A DNA stretch of 64,000 nucleotides from Bradyrhizobium sp. STM 3843. GTDB lineage: Bacteria > Pseudomonadota > Alphaproteobacteria > Rhizobiales > Xanthobacteraceae. The DNA is taken from contig NZ_CAFK01000303.1 in assembly GCF_000239815.1 (NCBI RefSeq), positions 1 to 64,000 of the forward strand, in the 5' to 3' direction. Position numbers and translations under genes: made by a program. Positions 26,216 to 34,606 of the stretch are shown here, piece after piece (position 1 is the first letter of the stretch; each line of letters opens with the position of its first letter). The notes under the pieces were generated by a model. It did no database searches. It saw only the letters and a program-made list of their open reading frames with translations, and was not told the origin of the DNA.

Positions 26216-26247
26216 GCAGCACAGCGCAAGAGAGCTCAAGTGATCCC

Positions 26248-26991
26248 ATGACCACCAATCCGATCGTCAACATTGCCGCCCTCAACAAATGGTACGGCGA
26301 TTTCCATGTGCTGCGCGACATCAATCTTGGCGTCGCCAAGGGTGAGCGCATCGTCATCTGCGGCCCGTCCGGCTCGGGCAAGTCGACCTTGATCCGCTGC
26401 ATCAACGCACTGGAGGAATTCCAGGAAGGCGAGATCACGGTCGACGGCATCGAGCTCGGCCCCAATCTCAAGCGGGTCGACGAGGTCCGCCGTGAAGTCG
26501 GCATGGTGTTCCAGAGCTTCAATCTGTTTCCGCATCTGACCGTGCTGGAGAACTGCACTCTGGCGCCGATCTGGGTGCGCAACATTCCGCAGAAGGAAGC
26601 GGAAGCCACCGCGATGAAATTCCTGGAACGCGTCAAGATCCCCCATCAGGCGCACAAATATCCCGGGCAGATGTCAGGCGGTCAGCAGCAGCGCGTCGCG
26701 ATCGCGCGCGCGTTGACGATGAATCCGAAAGTGATGCTATTCGATGAGCCGACCTCGGCGCTCGATCCGGAAATGGTCAAGGAAGTGCTCGACACCATGG
26801 TCGACCTCGCCAAGGAGGGCATGACCATGCTGGTCGTCACCCACGAGATGGGTTTTGCCCGCGAGGTCGCCAACCGGGTCGTGTTCATGGACGCCGGCCA
26901 GGTCATCGAATCCAATACGCCGCAGGAGTTCTTCGCCAATCCGCAGCATGCGCGCAGCAAGCTGTTCCTGAGCCAGATCCTGCGGCACTGA
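26248..26991 (+). CDS. aapP: General L-amino-acid ABC transporter, ATPase
   Basis: A 247-residue ABC ATPase energising the Aap permeases from the cytoplasmic face. Walker A is GPSGSGKST (residues 39-47), the Q-loop is VGMVFQSFNLFPH, the signature is MSGGQQQRVAIARAL, and Walker B is VMLFDEPTSALDPE followed by the switch histidine in VVTHEMGFA. ATG 26248 lies 32 bases after aapM. A much longer frame from 25024 reads through aapM in the wrong phase and is spurious upstream of the ATG. The operon ends at a strong hairpin. Confidence 0.96.
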   Translation: MTTNPIVNIAALNKWYGDFHVLRDINLGVAKGERIVICGPSGSGKSTLIRCINALEEFQEGEITVDGIELGPNLKRVDEVRREVGMVFQSFNLFPHLTVLENCTLAPIWVRNIPQKEAEATAMKFLERVKIPHQAHKYPGQMSGGQQQRVAIARALTMNPKVMLFDEPTSALDPEMVKEVLDTMVDLAKEGMTMLVVTHEMGFAREVANRVVFMDAGQVIESNTPQEFFANPQHARSKLFLSQILRH

Positions 26992-27001
26992 GTTTGGTTT
27001 G

Positions 27002-27037
27002 AGGGACTTGGATGGTGAGCGCACCATCCAACTCCCT
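27002..27037. terminator. Shared terminator of aapJQMP and the fumarase-like gene
   Basis: A 16-bp stem (agggacttggatggtg / caccatccaactccct, one mismatched pair) closes loop agcg, eleven bases past the aapP stop. It overlaps the stop codon of the convergent fumarase-like gene. It therefore probably terminates both operons. Confidence 0.75.
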
Positions 27038-28457
27038 AGTCCGGAAGCCCGGCCATGGCGCGCGGATCGACGTAGCGGTCGTACTCCTCTCCGCTCAACA
27101 GGCCGAGCGCCAGTGCAGCTTCGCGCGGCGTCGAACCGTCGGCCTGTGCCTTGCGCGTGATCTGCGCAACCTTGTCGTAGCCGAGAACCGGGTTGAGCGC
27201 TGTCGCAAGCAGCAGCGCATTCGCGACATTTGATGCAAGCCTGCGACGATCGACCTCGATCGCGCGAATGAGCTCGACTGCAAGGATGCGGCTGCCATCG
27301 GCGAGAAGCCGGATCGACTGCAGCACATTGTAGATCAGGACCGGTTTGGCCACGTTGAGCTCGAACGTGCCGGATGCGCCTGCGGCGGTCACCGTGGCGT
27401 GGTTTCCGATCACCTGGAACGCCACCTGCGCCACCACCTCGGCAATTGTCGGGTTGCGTTTTCCCGGCATAATGGACGAGGTCAGACCGTCATGCGGGAT
27501 GACGAGTTCGCCGAGACCGCAGCGCGGGCCGGAGCCGAGCAGGCGGATGTCATTGGCGATCTTCAGCAGCGACACTGCGAACGTGTTGAGCATGCCGGAT
27601 ATCTCGACCAGGCTGTCGTGCGTGCCCATGCTCTCGAACTTGCTCTGCGCCGGCGCGAAAGCGATTCCGGTCAAGCCGCTCAGCTCCTCGCAGAACGCCA
27701 CATCGAATCCGGCCGGTGCATTGAGGCCGGTGCCGACGGCCGTGCCGCCCTGCGGTAGGGCATGGAGCCGCGGCTGCGCCCCCAAGATTCGGGCCATGCC
27801 GCCGTCGACCTGGCGCGCGAACGCGTCGAACGCCTGCCCCATGGTCATGGGCACGGCATCCATCAGATGCGTGCGGCCGATTTTGACGATATCTGCGAAT
27901 TCCGCCGCCTTCGCGGCGAGTTCATCGCGAAGCGTCGTCAACGCGGGCAGAAGCCGATCGCGCAATTCCAGGGCGGTCGCGATGTGCATGACCGTGGGAA
28001 AGCTGTCGTTGGAGGACTGCGAGCCGTTGACGTGATCATTGGGGTGGACCGGTGACCTTGCACCGAGCGGCCGGCCGGCCAGTTCGTTGGCGCGGTTGGC
28101 GATCACCTCATTGACGTTCATGTTGGTCTGGGTGCCCGAGCCGGTCTGCCAGATCGTCAGGGGAAAATGGTCGTCGAACCCGCCGTCGCGAAGCTCGGAA
28201 GCCGCCTGCTCGATCAGAGCCGCGATGGTAGTATCGATGGCGCCGAGCCGCGCGTTGGCGCGCACGGCGGCAAGCTTCTGCAGGGCAAAGGCGCGGATCA
28301 GGCAGACCGGAAAGCGTTCGTGACCGACGTCGAACACGCCCAGGGCGCGTTGGGTCTGCGCGCCCCAGTATCGGTCGGCCGGGATTTCGATCGCGCCGAA
28401 GGCATCATGCTCGAGCCGCATCTGCATCATGTGGTCGTCCTCTGTCGCGATCCTCAT
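27036..28457 (-). CDS. Class II fumarase/aspartase family lyase (FumC-like)
   Basis: A 473-residue homotetrameric-type lyase. The fumarase architecture is present: WQTGSGTQTNMNVNEVIANR (substrate-binding), NGSQSSNDSFPTVMH, KIGRTHLMDAVPMTMGQ (His about 197) and the C-terminal signature loop. That loop reads TSSIMPGKRNPTIAE, whereas standard FumC has GSSIMPGKVNPT. Glycine is replaced by threonine, valine by arginine, and the preceding PENEPG by PHDGL. It may be fumarase C, but a related substrate is possible given its operon: the stop of the DctA-type gene precedes it by five bases, and a second superfamily lyase is first in the operon. ATG 28457 is used; ATGs at residues 10-11 are alternatives. 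Confidence 0.8.
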   Translation of the reverse strand: MRIATEDDHMMQMRLEHDAFGAIEIPADRYWGAQTQRALGVFDVGHERFPVCLIRAFALQKLAAVRANARLGAIDTTIAALIEQAASELRDGGFDDHFPLTIWQTGSGTQTNMNVNEVIANRANELAGRPLGARSPVHPNDHVNGSQSSNDSFPTVMHIATALELRDRLLPALTTLRDELAAKAAEFADIVKIGRTHLMDAVPMTMGQAFDAFARQVDGGMARILGAQPRLHALPQGGTAVGTGLNAPAGFDVAFCEELSGLTGIAFAPAQSKFESMGTHDSLVEISGMLNTFAVSLLKIANDIRLLGSGPRCGLGELVIPHDGLTSSIMPGKRNPTIAEVVAQVAFQVIGNHATVTAAGASGTFELNVAKPVLIYNVLQSIRLLADGSRILAVELIRAIEVDRRRLASNVANALLLATALNPVLGYDKVAQITRKAQADGSTPREAALALGLLSGEEYDRYVDPRAMAGLPD

Positions 28458-28462
28458 CAGTG

Positions 28463-29794
28463 TCAGATCGAGCGGGGGTCGCTCTCGACCTGCGCATAGG
28501 TGGCCGGGTCGAACTCCCCGGCGAGCTTGGCAACGACAACCGTGGCCACTGCGTTGCCGATGACGTTGCAGGTCGCCAGCGCGATGGAGAGGAAACGATA
28601 GACACCGAAGATCAGCGCGAGCCCGTCCACCGGAAGGATACCCGACGCCGTGACCGTCGCTGCGAACACGACGAAGGAGCCGCCCGAGACGGTTGCTGCA
28701 CCTTTGGACGTCAGCAGCATGATTGCGAGCAGCCCAAATTCCTGATCCCAGCTCAGGTTCACGCCATAGGCGTTGGCGAGAAAGATCACGCCCATCGCCA
28801 TGAACAGCGACGTGCCGTCGAGATTGAAGGCGTAGCCGGTCGGCAGCACCAGACCGACCGTCTGCTTCGAGGGGCCGTAGGCCGGCATCTTCTCCAGCAG
28901 GCGCGGCAGAACGCTTTCGGAGGAGGCGGTGCCGAGCATGATGAGGATCTCGTCGCGGATGTAGCGCAACAGATGGAAGATGCTGATGCGGAACAGTGCG
29001 CAGATCGCGCCGAGCACCACGACGATGAACAGCACGACCAGGACGTAGAACGCGGCGACGAAATAGGCGAGGGCGATCAGGACCGCCGTGCCGTTCGAGC
29101 CGACCGCGTAGGCGACGGCGCCGAAAGTGCCGATCGGCGCCAGCGCCATGATGATATGGATGAACTCGAAAAAGGCCGTCGAGATCACGTTCAGACCGCG
29201 CTCGATCGGCGCCCGCCGGCCCGGCGACAGGGCCATCAGGCCGAAGCCGAAGATCAGCGCGATGACCAGGACCTGAAGCAGCTCGCCGCGCGCAAAGGCG
29301 CCGATGAAATTGTCAGGAAATACGTTGAGGAGAAACTGATCGAAGCTCGTATGCGAGCTTGCGGCCGCCTTTGCCGCGGCCTCGGCGCCTTTCGCTGCCG
29401 CCGCAGGCGCCGCGACATGGCCGAGATTGCGGCCGGCCCCGCTGAGATTGCCGAACGCCAGACCCAGCGCGAGTGCGATCGTCGACACGATCTCGAAATA
29501 GATCATGGCGATCAGCCCGACCTTGCCGACGCGCTTGATGTCTCCGGCCGCGACGATGCCGACGACCACCGTGAGGAAGACCAGCGGCGCGACGGCGGTC
29601 TTGATCAGGCGCAGGAAGATATCGCCCAACACCTTTAGCGATGCGCCGAATTCCGGCCACAGCAGACCGACGATGATGCCGAGCACCATGCTCACCGCCA
29701 CCTGCAGGCCGAGATTGCGCCACGGCGCCTTCCGCTTCGGCGCAGCGGTCTCGGCGGTGAGGCCGTCGCTGTGCGCCGTTGCAATGATGCCCAT
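28463..29794 (-). CDS. dctA: DctA-type dicarboxylate:cation symporter
   Basis: A 443-residue inner-membrane carrier of the DAACS family (C4-dicarboxylates or acidic amino acids with Na+ or H+). Eight spans and two hairpins are expected. The serine-rich hairpin shows LGTASSESVLPRLLEKM and the substrate/cation motif is YAFNLDGTSLFMAMG (NMDGT type). A 30-residue alanine-rich loop (VAAPAAAAKGAEAAAKAAAS) around residues 125-150 is longer than in typical DctA. The start at 29794 has ggaggag upstream. It lies between the two lyase genes, which suggests it imports their substrate; specificity is not certain, and DctA genes usually stand with dctBD, which are absent. Confidence 0.85.
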   Translation of the reverse strand: MGIIATAHSDGLTAETAAPKRKAPWRNLGLQVAVSMVLGIIVGLLWPEFGASLKVLGDIFLRLIKTAVAPLVFLTVVVGIVAAGDIKRVGKVGLIAMIYFEIVSTIALALGLAFGNLSGAGRNLGHVAAPAAAAKGAEAAAKAAASSHTSFDQFLLNVFPDNFIGAFARGELLQVLVIALIFGFGLMALSPGRRAPIERGLNVISTAFFEFIHIIMALAPIGTFGAVAYAVGSNGTAVLIALAYFVAAFYVLVVLFIVVVLGAICALFRISIFHLLRYIRDEILIMLGTASSESVLPRLLEKMPAYGPSKQTVGLVLPTGYAFNLDGTSLFMAMGVIFLANAYGVNLSWDQEFGLLAIMLLTSKGAATVSGGSFVVFAATVTASGILPVDGLALIFGVYRFLSIALATCNVIGNAVATVVVAKLAGEFDPATYAQVESDPRSI

Positions 29795-29887
29795 GAGCTT
29801 CTCCTCCGTTGTCGTTGCTTTGGCCCGGCGCTCTCGGGCGCCTTGGTTGATCTGGTTCGATCGATTTGTAGGCAGGCTGCGGGGCGA

Positions 29888-31237
29888 TCAGGCGTGGCGC
29901 GACCCGAGCACGCGGTCGATCATCGGCCCGCACAGGCCGAGATAATTGGCGGGGTTGCAATGGCGGCGGATCGCCTCCCTGCCGCCGAGCGCATCGGCGA
30001 TCTCCGGGATCTCCGACAGGATGTCGGCGAGTTCTCCACCTTGCTCGATCGCCTTGCGGCAGGCGCCATAGACCACGTCATGGGCATGCTGGCGCCCGAG
30101 CTTGGGAGCTGCGGCCATCATCACCGCCTCGGCGACGATCAGGCCGTGGGTGAGGCCGAGATTCTCCAGCATCCGCTGCTCGTGCACGACAAGCCCGGAC
30201 AGCATGAATTTGGCGCTCGCGAGCGACGCCGCCGTGAGCAGGAAGCTCTCCGGCAGCGATATCCATTCCAGATGCCACGGCCCCGTTGCGCGCTCGAAAT
30301 CGTGGATCATGGCGTCGAGCATCGTTGCCACGTGCTGACGCACCGCCTTGGCCGCCGCCAGCATCAGCTCGCTCGAGATCGGGTTGCGCTTCTGCGGCAT
30401 CGTCGAAGATGCGCCGCGTCCCGGCACGAACGGCTCCGACACCTCGCCAAACTCGGTCGCCGACATCAGCATGACGTCGGTCGCGATCTTTCCGAGCGAA
30501 CCCGTGATGAGACCGAGCAATGTCACGGCCTCGGCGAGGCCGTCGCGTGCGACGTGCCAGGTGATGGACGGTTGATGCAGGCCGAGCTCTTCGCAGAGCA
30601 GCCGCTGCATCTCGAGCCCGCGGTCGCCGACCGAGGCGAGGGTGCCGGCCGCCCCGGAAAATTCTCCGATCAGGATCCGCGGCAGCGCCTGATCGAGTCG
30701 CTCGATATGGCGGTCGATCGACGATAGCCAGACCGCGACTTTGTAGCCGAAGGTCACCGGCAATGCCTGTTGCAGATGCGTGCGACCCGCCATTGGCGTG
30801 TCGCGATATCTGTCTGCCATGGCCGCCAGGATGCGCCGGAACTCGAGCAGGTCGCGCCCGACGATTGTAAGCGCGGCGCGAATCTGCAGCACATTGGCGG
30901 TGTCCATGATGTCCTGGGTGGTCGCTCCCCAATGAACGTAGCGCCCGGCCTCGCCCGCAGCTTCCGACAGCTGATGGACCAGCGGCAGGATCGGATAGCC
31001 GACGATCTCGGTTTCCCGGCGGAGCTTCTCGAAATCGATGCTGATGGAGCGCGATGCCGCCTCGATGGCCGCTGCGGCATCGGCGGGCACGACGCCCATC
31101 CGTGCCTGGGCGCGCGCAAGCGCCACTTCTACCTCCAGATAGCGGCCGACCAGCGCTTCGTCCGAAAACACGGCGCGCATCTCGGCCGTGCCGAACATGT
31201 CGCGGAACAGGATCGAATCGAAAACGGTGCTGCCCAC
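29888..31237 (-). CDS. PcaB/adenylosuccinate-lyase family lyase
   Basis: A 449-residue member of the fumarase/aspartase superfamily closest to 3-carboxy-cis,cis-muconate cycloisomerase-like proteins. GTG 31237 is chosen because agggaga lies just upstream; the in-frame ATG at 31300 would place the start inside the operator. Conserved regions are VHWGATTQDIMDTA (substrate and His loop), AGRTHLQQALPVTFGYK, and the signature ASSTMPQKRNPISSE. True adenylosuccinate lyase is unlikely, since the gene is in a catabolic-looking cluster with no purine genes. The trio is divergent from a GntR regulator. Elimination to fumarate plus an amine or acid is plausible; PcaB itself performs a cycloisomerisation. 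Confidence 0.82.
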   Translation of the reverse strand: MGSTVFDSILFRDMFGTAEMRAVFSDEALVGRYLEVEVALARAQARMGVVPADAAAAIEAASRSISIDFEKLRRETEIVGYPILPLVHQLSEAAGEAGRYVHWGATTQDIMDTANVLQIRAALTIVGRDLLEFRRILAAMADRYRDTPMAGRTHLQQALPVTFGYKVAVWLSSIDRHIERLDQALPRILIGEFSGAAGTLASVGDRGLEMQRLLCEELGLHQPSITWHVARDGLAEAVTLLGLITGSLGKIATDVMLMSATEFGEVSEPFVPGRGASSTMPQKRNPISSELMLAAAKAVRQHVATMLDAMIHDFERATGPWHLEWISLPESFLLTAASLASAKFMLSGLVVHEQRMLENLGLTHGLIVAEAVMMAAAPKLGRQHAHDVVYGACRKAIEQGGELADILSEIPEIADALGGREAIRRHCNPANYLGLCGPMIDRVLGSRHA

Positions 31238-31254
31238 GCATCTCTCCCTGGAAA

Positions 31255-31288
31255 TTATGTTCGTACATATTGATATGTACGAACATAA
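31255..31288. promoter_or_regulatory. Perfect 34-bp palindromic operator for the GntR regulator
   Basis: Two 15-base arms, ttatgttcgtacata and tatgtacgaacataa, are exact reverse complements separated by ttga. The site is centred 34 bases upstream of the lyase start and about 100 bases before the preferred regulator start. It is AT-rich amid GC-rich surroundings. Each arm also contains the imperfect half-palindrome tgttcgtaca. The location fits repression of the lyase-dctA-fumarase operon and autoregulation by the adjacent GntR/HutC protein. Confidence 0.85.
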
Positions 31289-31374
31289 TGGGAGAGTCAA
31301 CGCCCCGACTTGACGAATCCCGAGTCAGTCGGGCTTCGATGCAATGCCGGTCGGGGATCGGCTGGGGAGGTCGG

Positions 31375-32112
31375 GTGGAGACACGTTACGCCTATGTTGC
31401 TCGTGCGCTTGCTGAGGCGATCGCGGCGGGCCGCCATCCGGTGGGCTCGATGCTGCCGAACGAGCTCGAGCTGGCCGAGCAATTCGCTGTCAGCCGCGCC
31501 ACGGTGCGTGCCGCGATGCGCGAGCTCCAGGCATCAGGCCTGATCAGCCGGAAGAAGAATGTCGGGACCCGTGTCGAGGCGCTGAGGCCCTCGCGCAGCG
31601 CCGGCGGCTTCGCCCAGACGCTGAACTCGATCGAAGCCGTACAGCAGTTCGGGGTCGAGACCGAACGGCACGTACAGCGCGTCGCGGATGTCGTGACTGA
31701 CGATGCACTGGCAAAGGCCCTCGGGTGTCGGGCCGGCCGGCGCTGGCTGCGGATATCGAGCCTTCGTCTGGTCCCGGACGATGCATCCAGGACGCCGATC
31801 TGCTGGACGGACGTCTACATCGATGACGCCTTTGCCGCCGAGGTTCGCGCCAGGATCGACACGCACCGCGCGATCTTCGGTACGCTGGTCGAGCAGATTT
31901 CCGGGCGGCGATTCAGCGAGATCCGCCAGGACATCAGTGCCGTCGGCGTTCCCGAGCCGATTGCGGAGCCGCTGAAGGCCGCTCCCGGCGCGCACGCGCT
32001 CTCGATCCGGCGACAGTATCTGTTCAACTCGAATGAGATGGCCGAGGTGTCGATCAGCGTCCATCCGGCCGATCGCTACCACTACACCACACGTCTGCTG
32101 CGCCAGCAGTGA
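31375..32112 (+). CDS. GntR family regulator, HutC subfamily (UTRA domain)
   Basis: A 245-residue transcription factor. GTG 31375 is preferred because ggggagg sits five bases upstream and the winged-helix domain begins immediately (RYAYVARALAEAIAAGRHPV). ATG 31288 in the same frame would add 29 unconserved residues and overlap the palindrome. The recognition helix is in LAEQFAVSRATVRAAMRELQ. The C-terminal UTRA effector domain ends with SIRRQYLFNSNEMAEVSISV and HPADRYHYT. HutC-type proteins bind a small-molecule effector there, usually the pathway substrate. It is divergent from the lyase operon, whose substrate is its likely effector. Confidence 0.9.
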   Translation: METRYAYVARALAEAIAAGRHPVGSMLPNELELAEQFAVSRATVRAAMRELQASGLISRKKNVGTRVEALRPSRSAGGFAQTLNSIEAVQQFGVETERHVQRVADVVTDDALAKALGCRAGRRWLRISSLRLVPDDASRTPICWTDVYIDDAFAAEVRARIDTHRAIFGTLVEQISGRRFSEIRQDISAVGVPEPIAEPLKAAPGAHALSIRRQYLFNSNEMAEVSISVHPADRYHYTTRLLRQQ

Positions 32113-32124
32113 TCGCGCTTCCCC

Positions 32125-33159
32125 TCACACGAAGGGTGGTTTGATCTCGCTGCGCTTCTCCAGCCATGCCGGAACGGGCAGGTTCTTCGAGCGCATGAAC
32201 TCCGGATTGAACAGCTTCGACTGATAACGATTGCCGGAGTCGCAGAGGATGGTCACGATCGTCTTGCCGGGGCCGAGCTGTTTGGCGAGTTCGATTGCGC
32301 CGGCGACGTTGATGCCGGTCGAGCCGCCCAGGCACAGACCCTCGTGGTGCAGCAGGTCATAGATGATGCCGACGGCGTCCTCGTCGGAGATCAGGAACGC
32401 CGTGTCGACCTTCGCCGTCTCGATCACCGGCGTCACCCGGCCGAGGCCGATGCCTTCAGTGATGGAATCGCCGGGCGTGGACTTGACCTCGCCGTGCTTG
32501 AACCAGTTGTACATCCCAAAGCCATGCGGATCGGCGCACGCCGTGACGATGTCCTTGTTCTTTTCCTTCAAATAGCGGGTCGTGCCGGCCAGCGTGCCGC
32601 CCGTGCCGACCGCGGAGACGAAGCCGTCCACCTTGCCACCGGTCTGCTCCCAGATCTCAGGGCCGGTCGATTCGTAATGGGCCTTGGCGTTGTCGAGGTT
32701 ATTCCACTGGTCGGCGAACAGCACGCCGTTCGGTTCGGTCTTGCGGAGCTGGTCGGCAAGGCGCCGGCCGACATGCTGATAATTGTTCGGATTGGCAAAG
32801 GGCCGCACCGGGACCTCGACCAGTTCGGCGCCGCAGAGCCGCAGCATGTCCTTCTTTTCCTGGCTCTGCGTGTCCGGGATCACGATCAGGGTGCGATAGC
32901 CGCGCGCTGCCGCGACCACGGCAAGCCCGATGCCGGTATTGCCGGCGGTCGCCTCGACCACCAGGCCGCCGGGTTTCAGATCGCCGCGCTTCTCCGCTTC
33001 CAGGATCATCCATTTGCCGGCGCGATCCTTCACGGACTGCCCGGGATTCATGAACTCGGCCTTACCAAGAATGGTGCAGCCGGTCGCTTCCGAGGCGTGC
33101 TTGAGCTTGATCAGAGGCGTGTTGCCGATCGCTTCGACGACGTCGTTTCGAATTGTCAT
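32125..33159 (-). CDS. cysK: Cysteine synthase A
   Basis: A 344-residue PLP enzyme making cysteine from O-acetylserine and sulfide in the cytoplasm. The start MTIRNDVVEAIGNTPLIKL at 33159 matches the family; the frame extends upstream to 33246 without support. The PLP lysine is in NPGQSVKDRAG (Lys about 44). The asparagine loop is EATAGNTGIG, the phosphate-binding loop is SAVGTGGTLAG, and GGSTGINVAGA lies near the C-terminus. Length is slightly above that of E. coli CysK, as in many alphaproteobacterial enzymes. It is convergent with the GntR gene with 12 bases between stops. The 5' region is probably its own promoter. Confidence 0.93.
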   Translation of the reverse strand: MTIRNDVVEAIGNTPLIKLKHASEATGCTILGKAEFMNPGQSVKDRAGKWMILEAEKRGDLKPGGLVVEATAGNTGIGLAVVAAARGYRTLIVIPDTQSQEKKDMLRLCGAELVEVPVRPFANPNNYQHVGRRLADQLRKTEPNGVLFADQWNNLDNAKAHYESTGPEIWEQTGGKVDGFVSAVGTGGTLAGTTRYLKEKNKDIVTACADPHGFGMYNWFKHGEVKSTPGDSITEGIGLGRVTPVIETAKVDTAFLISDEDAVGIIYDLLHHEGLCLGGSTGINVAGAIELAKQLGPGKTIVTILCDSGNRYQSKLFNPEFMRSKNLPVPAWLEKRSEIKPPFV

Positions 33160-33270
33160 GGCGCAATAACCGCTAAGGGACTCTTCCGAGAGATTTAGGA
33201 AGACCGTAGCGCAGTATCCAGCTGCGCGTAAGGCGCAGCGCACCAACGCATGGTTGGTCAGCGATCGTGG

Positions 33271-34500
33271 TCAACGCGCCTTAGCGAACACGACCTGTCG
33301 GACATCGATATTGCCGGAGAGGAAACCTGCTTCGCAGTAGGCCAGATAGTATTCCCACAGACGACGGAAGCGGTCATCGAAGCCCGCCGGAGTCAGGTTT
33401 GGCCAGGCCGCACGGAAATTGTTCCGCCAGATGGCAAGCGTCTTGGCATAATCTTGCCCAAAGATGCGCTCGCGAACGACAGGAATTCCAAATCGCTCGC
33501 CGAGCGTCTTCAGGATCTGCGGCGACGGCAGCATGCCGCCTGGGAAGACATAGCGCTGGATGAAGTCGACCTCCCGGCGATAATGCTGGAACATGCTGTC
33601 CTGGATCGTGATCGCCTGGATGCCGGCGAGCCCACCCGGCAGCAGCCTGTCTCGCAGCTGCGAGAAATATTTCGGCCAGAACTGCTCGCCGACCGCCTCG
33701 ATCATTTCAATCGAGGCGATCCGGTCATAGCGGTCGCGTTCGTCGCGATAGTCCTGCAGCCTGATTTCGACCCTGTCAGCGAGCCCGGCTTCGTGAATGC
33801 GGCGCTGCGCAAAATCGCGCTGCTGGCGGCTGATGGTGAGGCCGACGACCTTGGCGCTGAAGGTCTTGGCGACATATTCGGCGAAGCCGCCCCAGCCGCA
33901 GCCGATCTCGAGCAGCTTCTGCCCGGGCTTCAGGTCGATGGCCTCCGCCAGCCGTCGATATTTGTTCTTCTGCGCCGAGGTCAGATCGGTCGTGTGCTCC
34001 TCGAAGATCGCCGAGGAGTAAGTCATGCTCGAATCGAGCCATGCCGAATAGAACGCGTTCCCGATGTCGTAATGCGCGTAGATGTTGCGCCGGGCCTGCC
34101 GCCGCGTATTGCGGTTGAACCAGTGGCGGACCATCTGGGCGAAGCGGATCAGCGGCTTGTCGTTCAGCATGGTCTGCAGCAGTTCATGATTGACGCAGAA
34201 CAGATAGAGAAACTGCGTCAGGTCCGGCGTCTCCCAGTCGCCGTTGAGATAGGCCTCGGCGATGCCGATGTCGCCGCCATTGATCAGGCGCGAGGCGAAG
34301 CCGTAATTGTGGAGGATCATGACCGCCGCCGGCCCGGGCTCGATCCCGCCAAGCCTGATCACCCGGCCATCCAGCAATGTTACGTCGAGCGTTCCCCGCC
34401 GAAGCCCGGCGCCGAAGCCAAGCGCCAGCCGCGCCAGCCGCGGCAGGTCAGCGAGCACCTGGTTGATGTTGTCAGGGGTGACAGCAATGACATCCGGCAT
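33271..34500 (-). CDS. cfa: Cyclopropane-fatty-acyl-phospholipid synthase
   Basis: A 409-residue SAM-dependent methyltransferase that adds a methylene bridge across double bonds of membrane phospholipid acyl chains. Start MPDVIAVTPD at 34500. The SAM-binding motif I is KLLEIGCGWGGFAEYVA (residues 195-211); YAHYDIGNAFYSAWLDSSMT and SIEMIEAVGEQFW are diagnostic of CFA synthases, and YREVDFIQ-like FIQRYVFPGGMLPS is also present. It is the third gene of the FAD oxidoreductase-DUF1365-cfa operon, separated from DUF1365 by about 106 bases. In other proteobacteria this trio belongs to lipid-modification and singlet-oxygen-response loci. Confidence 0.92.
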   Translation of the reverse strand: MPDVIAVTPDNINQVLADLPRLARLALGFGAGLRRGTLDVTLLDGRVIRLGGIEPGPAAVMILHNYGFASRLINGGDIGIAEAYLNGDWETPDLTQFLYLFCVNHELLQTMLNDKPLIRFAQMVRHWFNRNTRRQARRNIYAHYDIGNAFYSAWLDSSMTYSSAIFEEHTTDLTSAQKNKYRRLAEAIDLKPGQKLLEIGCGWGGFAEYVAKTFSAKVVGLTISRQQRDFAQRRIHEAGLADRVEIRLQDYRDERDRYDRIASIEMIEAVGEQFWPKYFSQLRDRLLPGGLAGIQAITIQDSMFQHYRREVDFIQRYVFPGGMLPSPQILKTLGERFGIPVVRERIFGQDYAKTLAIWRNNFRAAWPNLTPAGFDDRFRRLWEYYLAYCEAGFLSGNIDVRQVVFAKAR

Positions 34501-34606
34501 GACAGGTCCATCCAGCGCAAACGGCTCCGCGTCCAAACGGTCGCGCCATCGATGCTGCGTGGCAAAAACAAGCCTTCCGGACCCAGAGCGCGCTGACGAC
34601 GGACCG

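Noticed and set aside
25024..26991. 655-codon frame suggesting an N-terminally extended AapP
   Set aside because: Residues before ATG 26248 come from reading aapM in the wrong frame. The ABC ATPase has its normal start at 26248.
28460..29638. 392-codon open frame on the + strand, antisense to dctA
   Set aside because: It is a mirror of the DctA-type gene: composition is dominated by Asp, Arg and His, typical of antisense frames in high-GC DNA, and it has no domain. The - strand gene is unambiguous.
33250..34596. 448-codon open frame on the + strand opposite cfa
   Set aside because: Antisense shadow of the cyclopropane synthase; no recognisable domain or ribosome-binding site.
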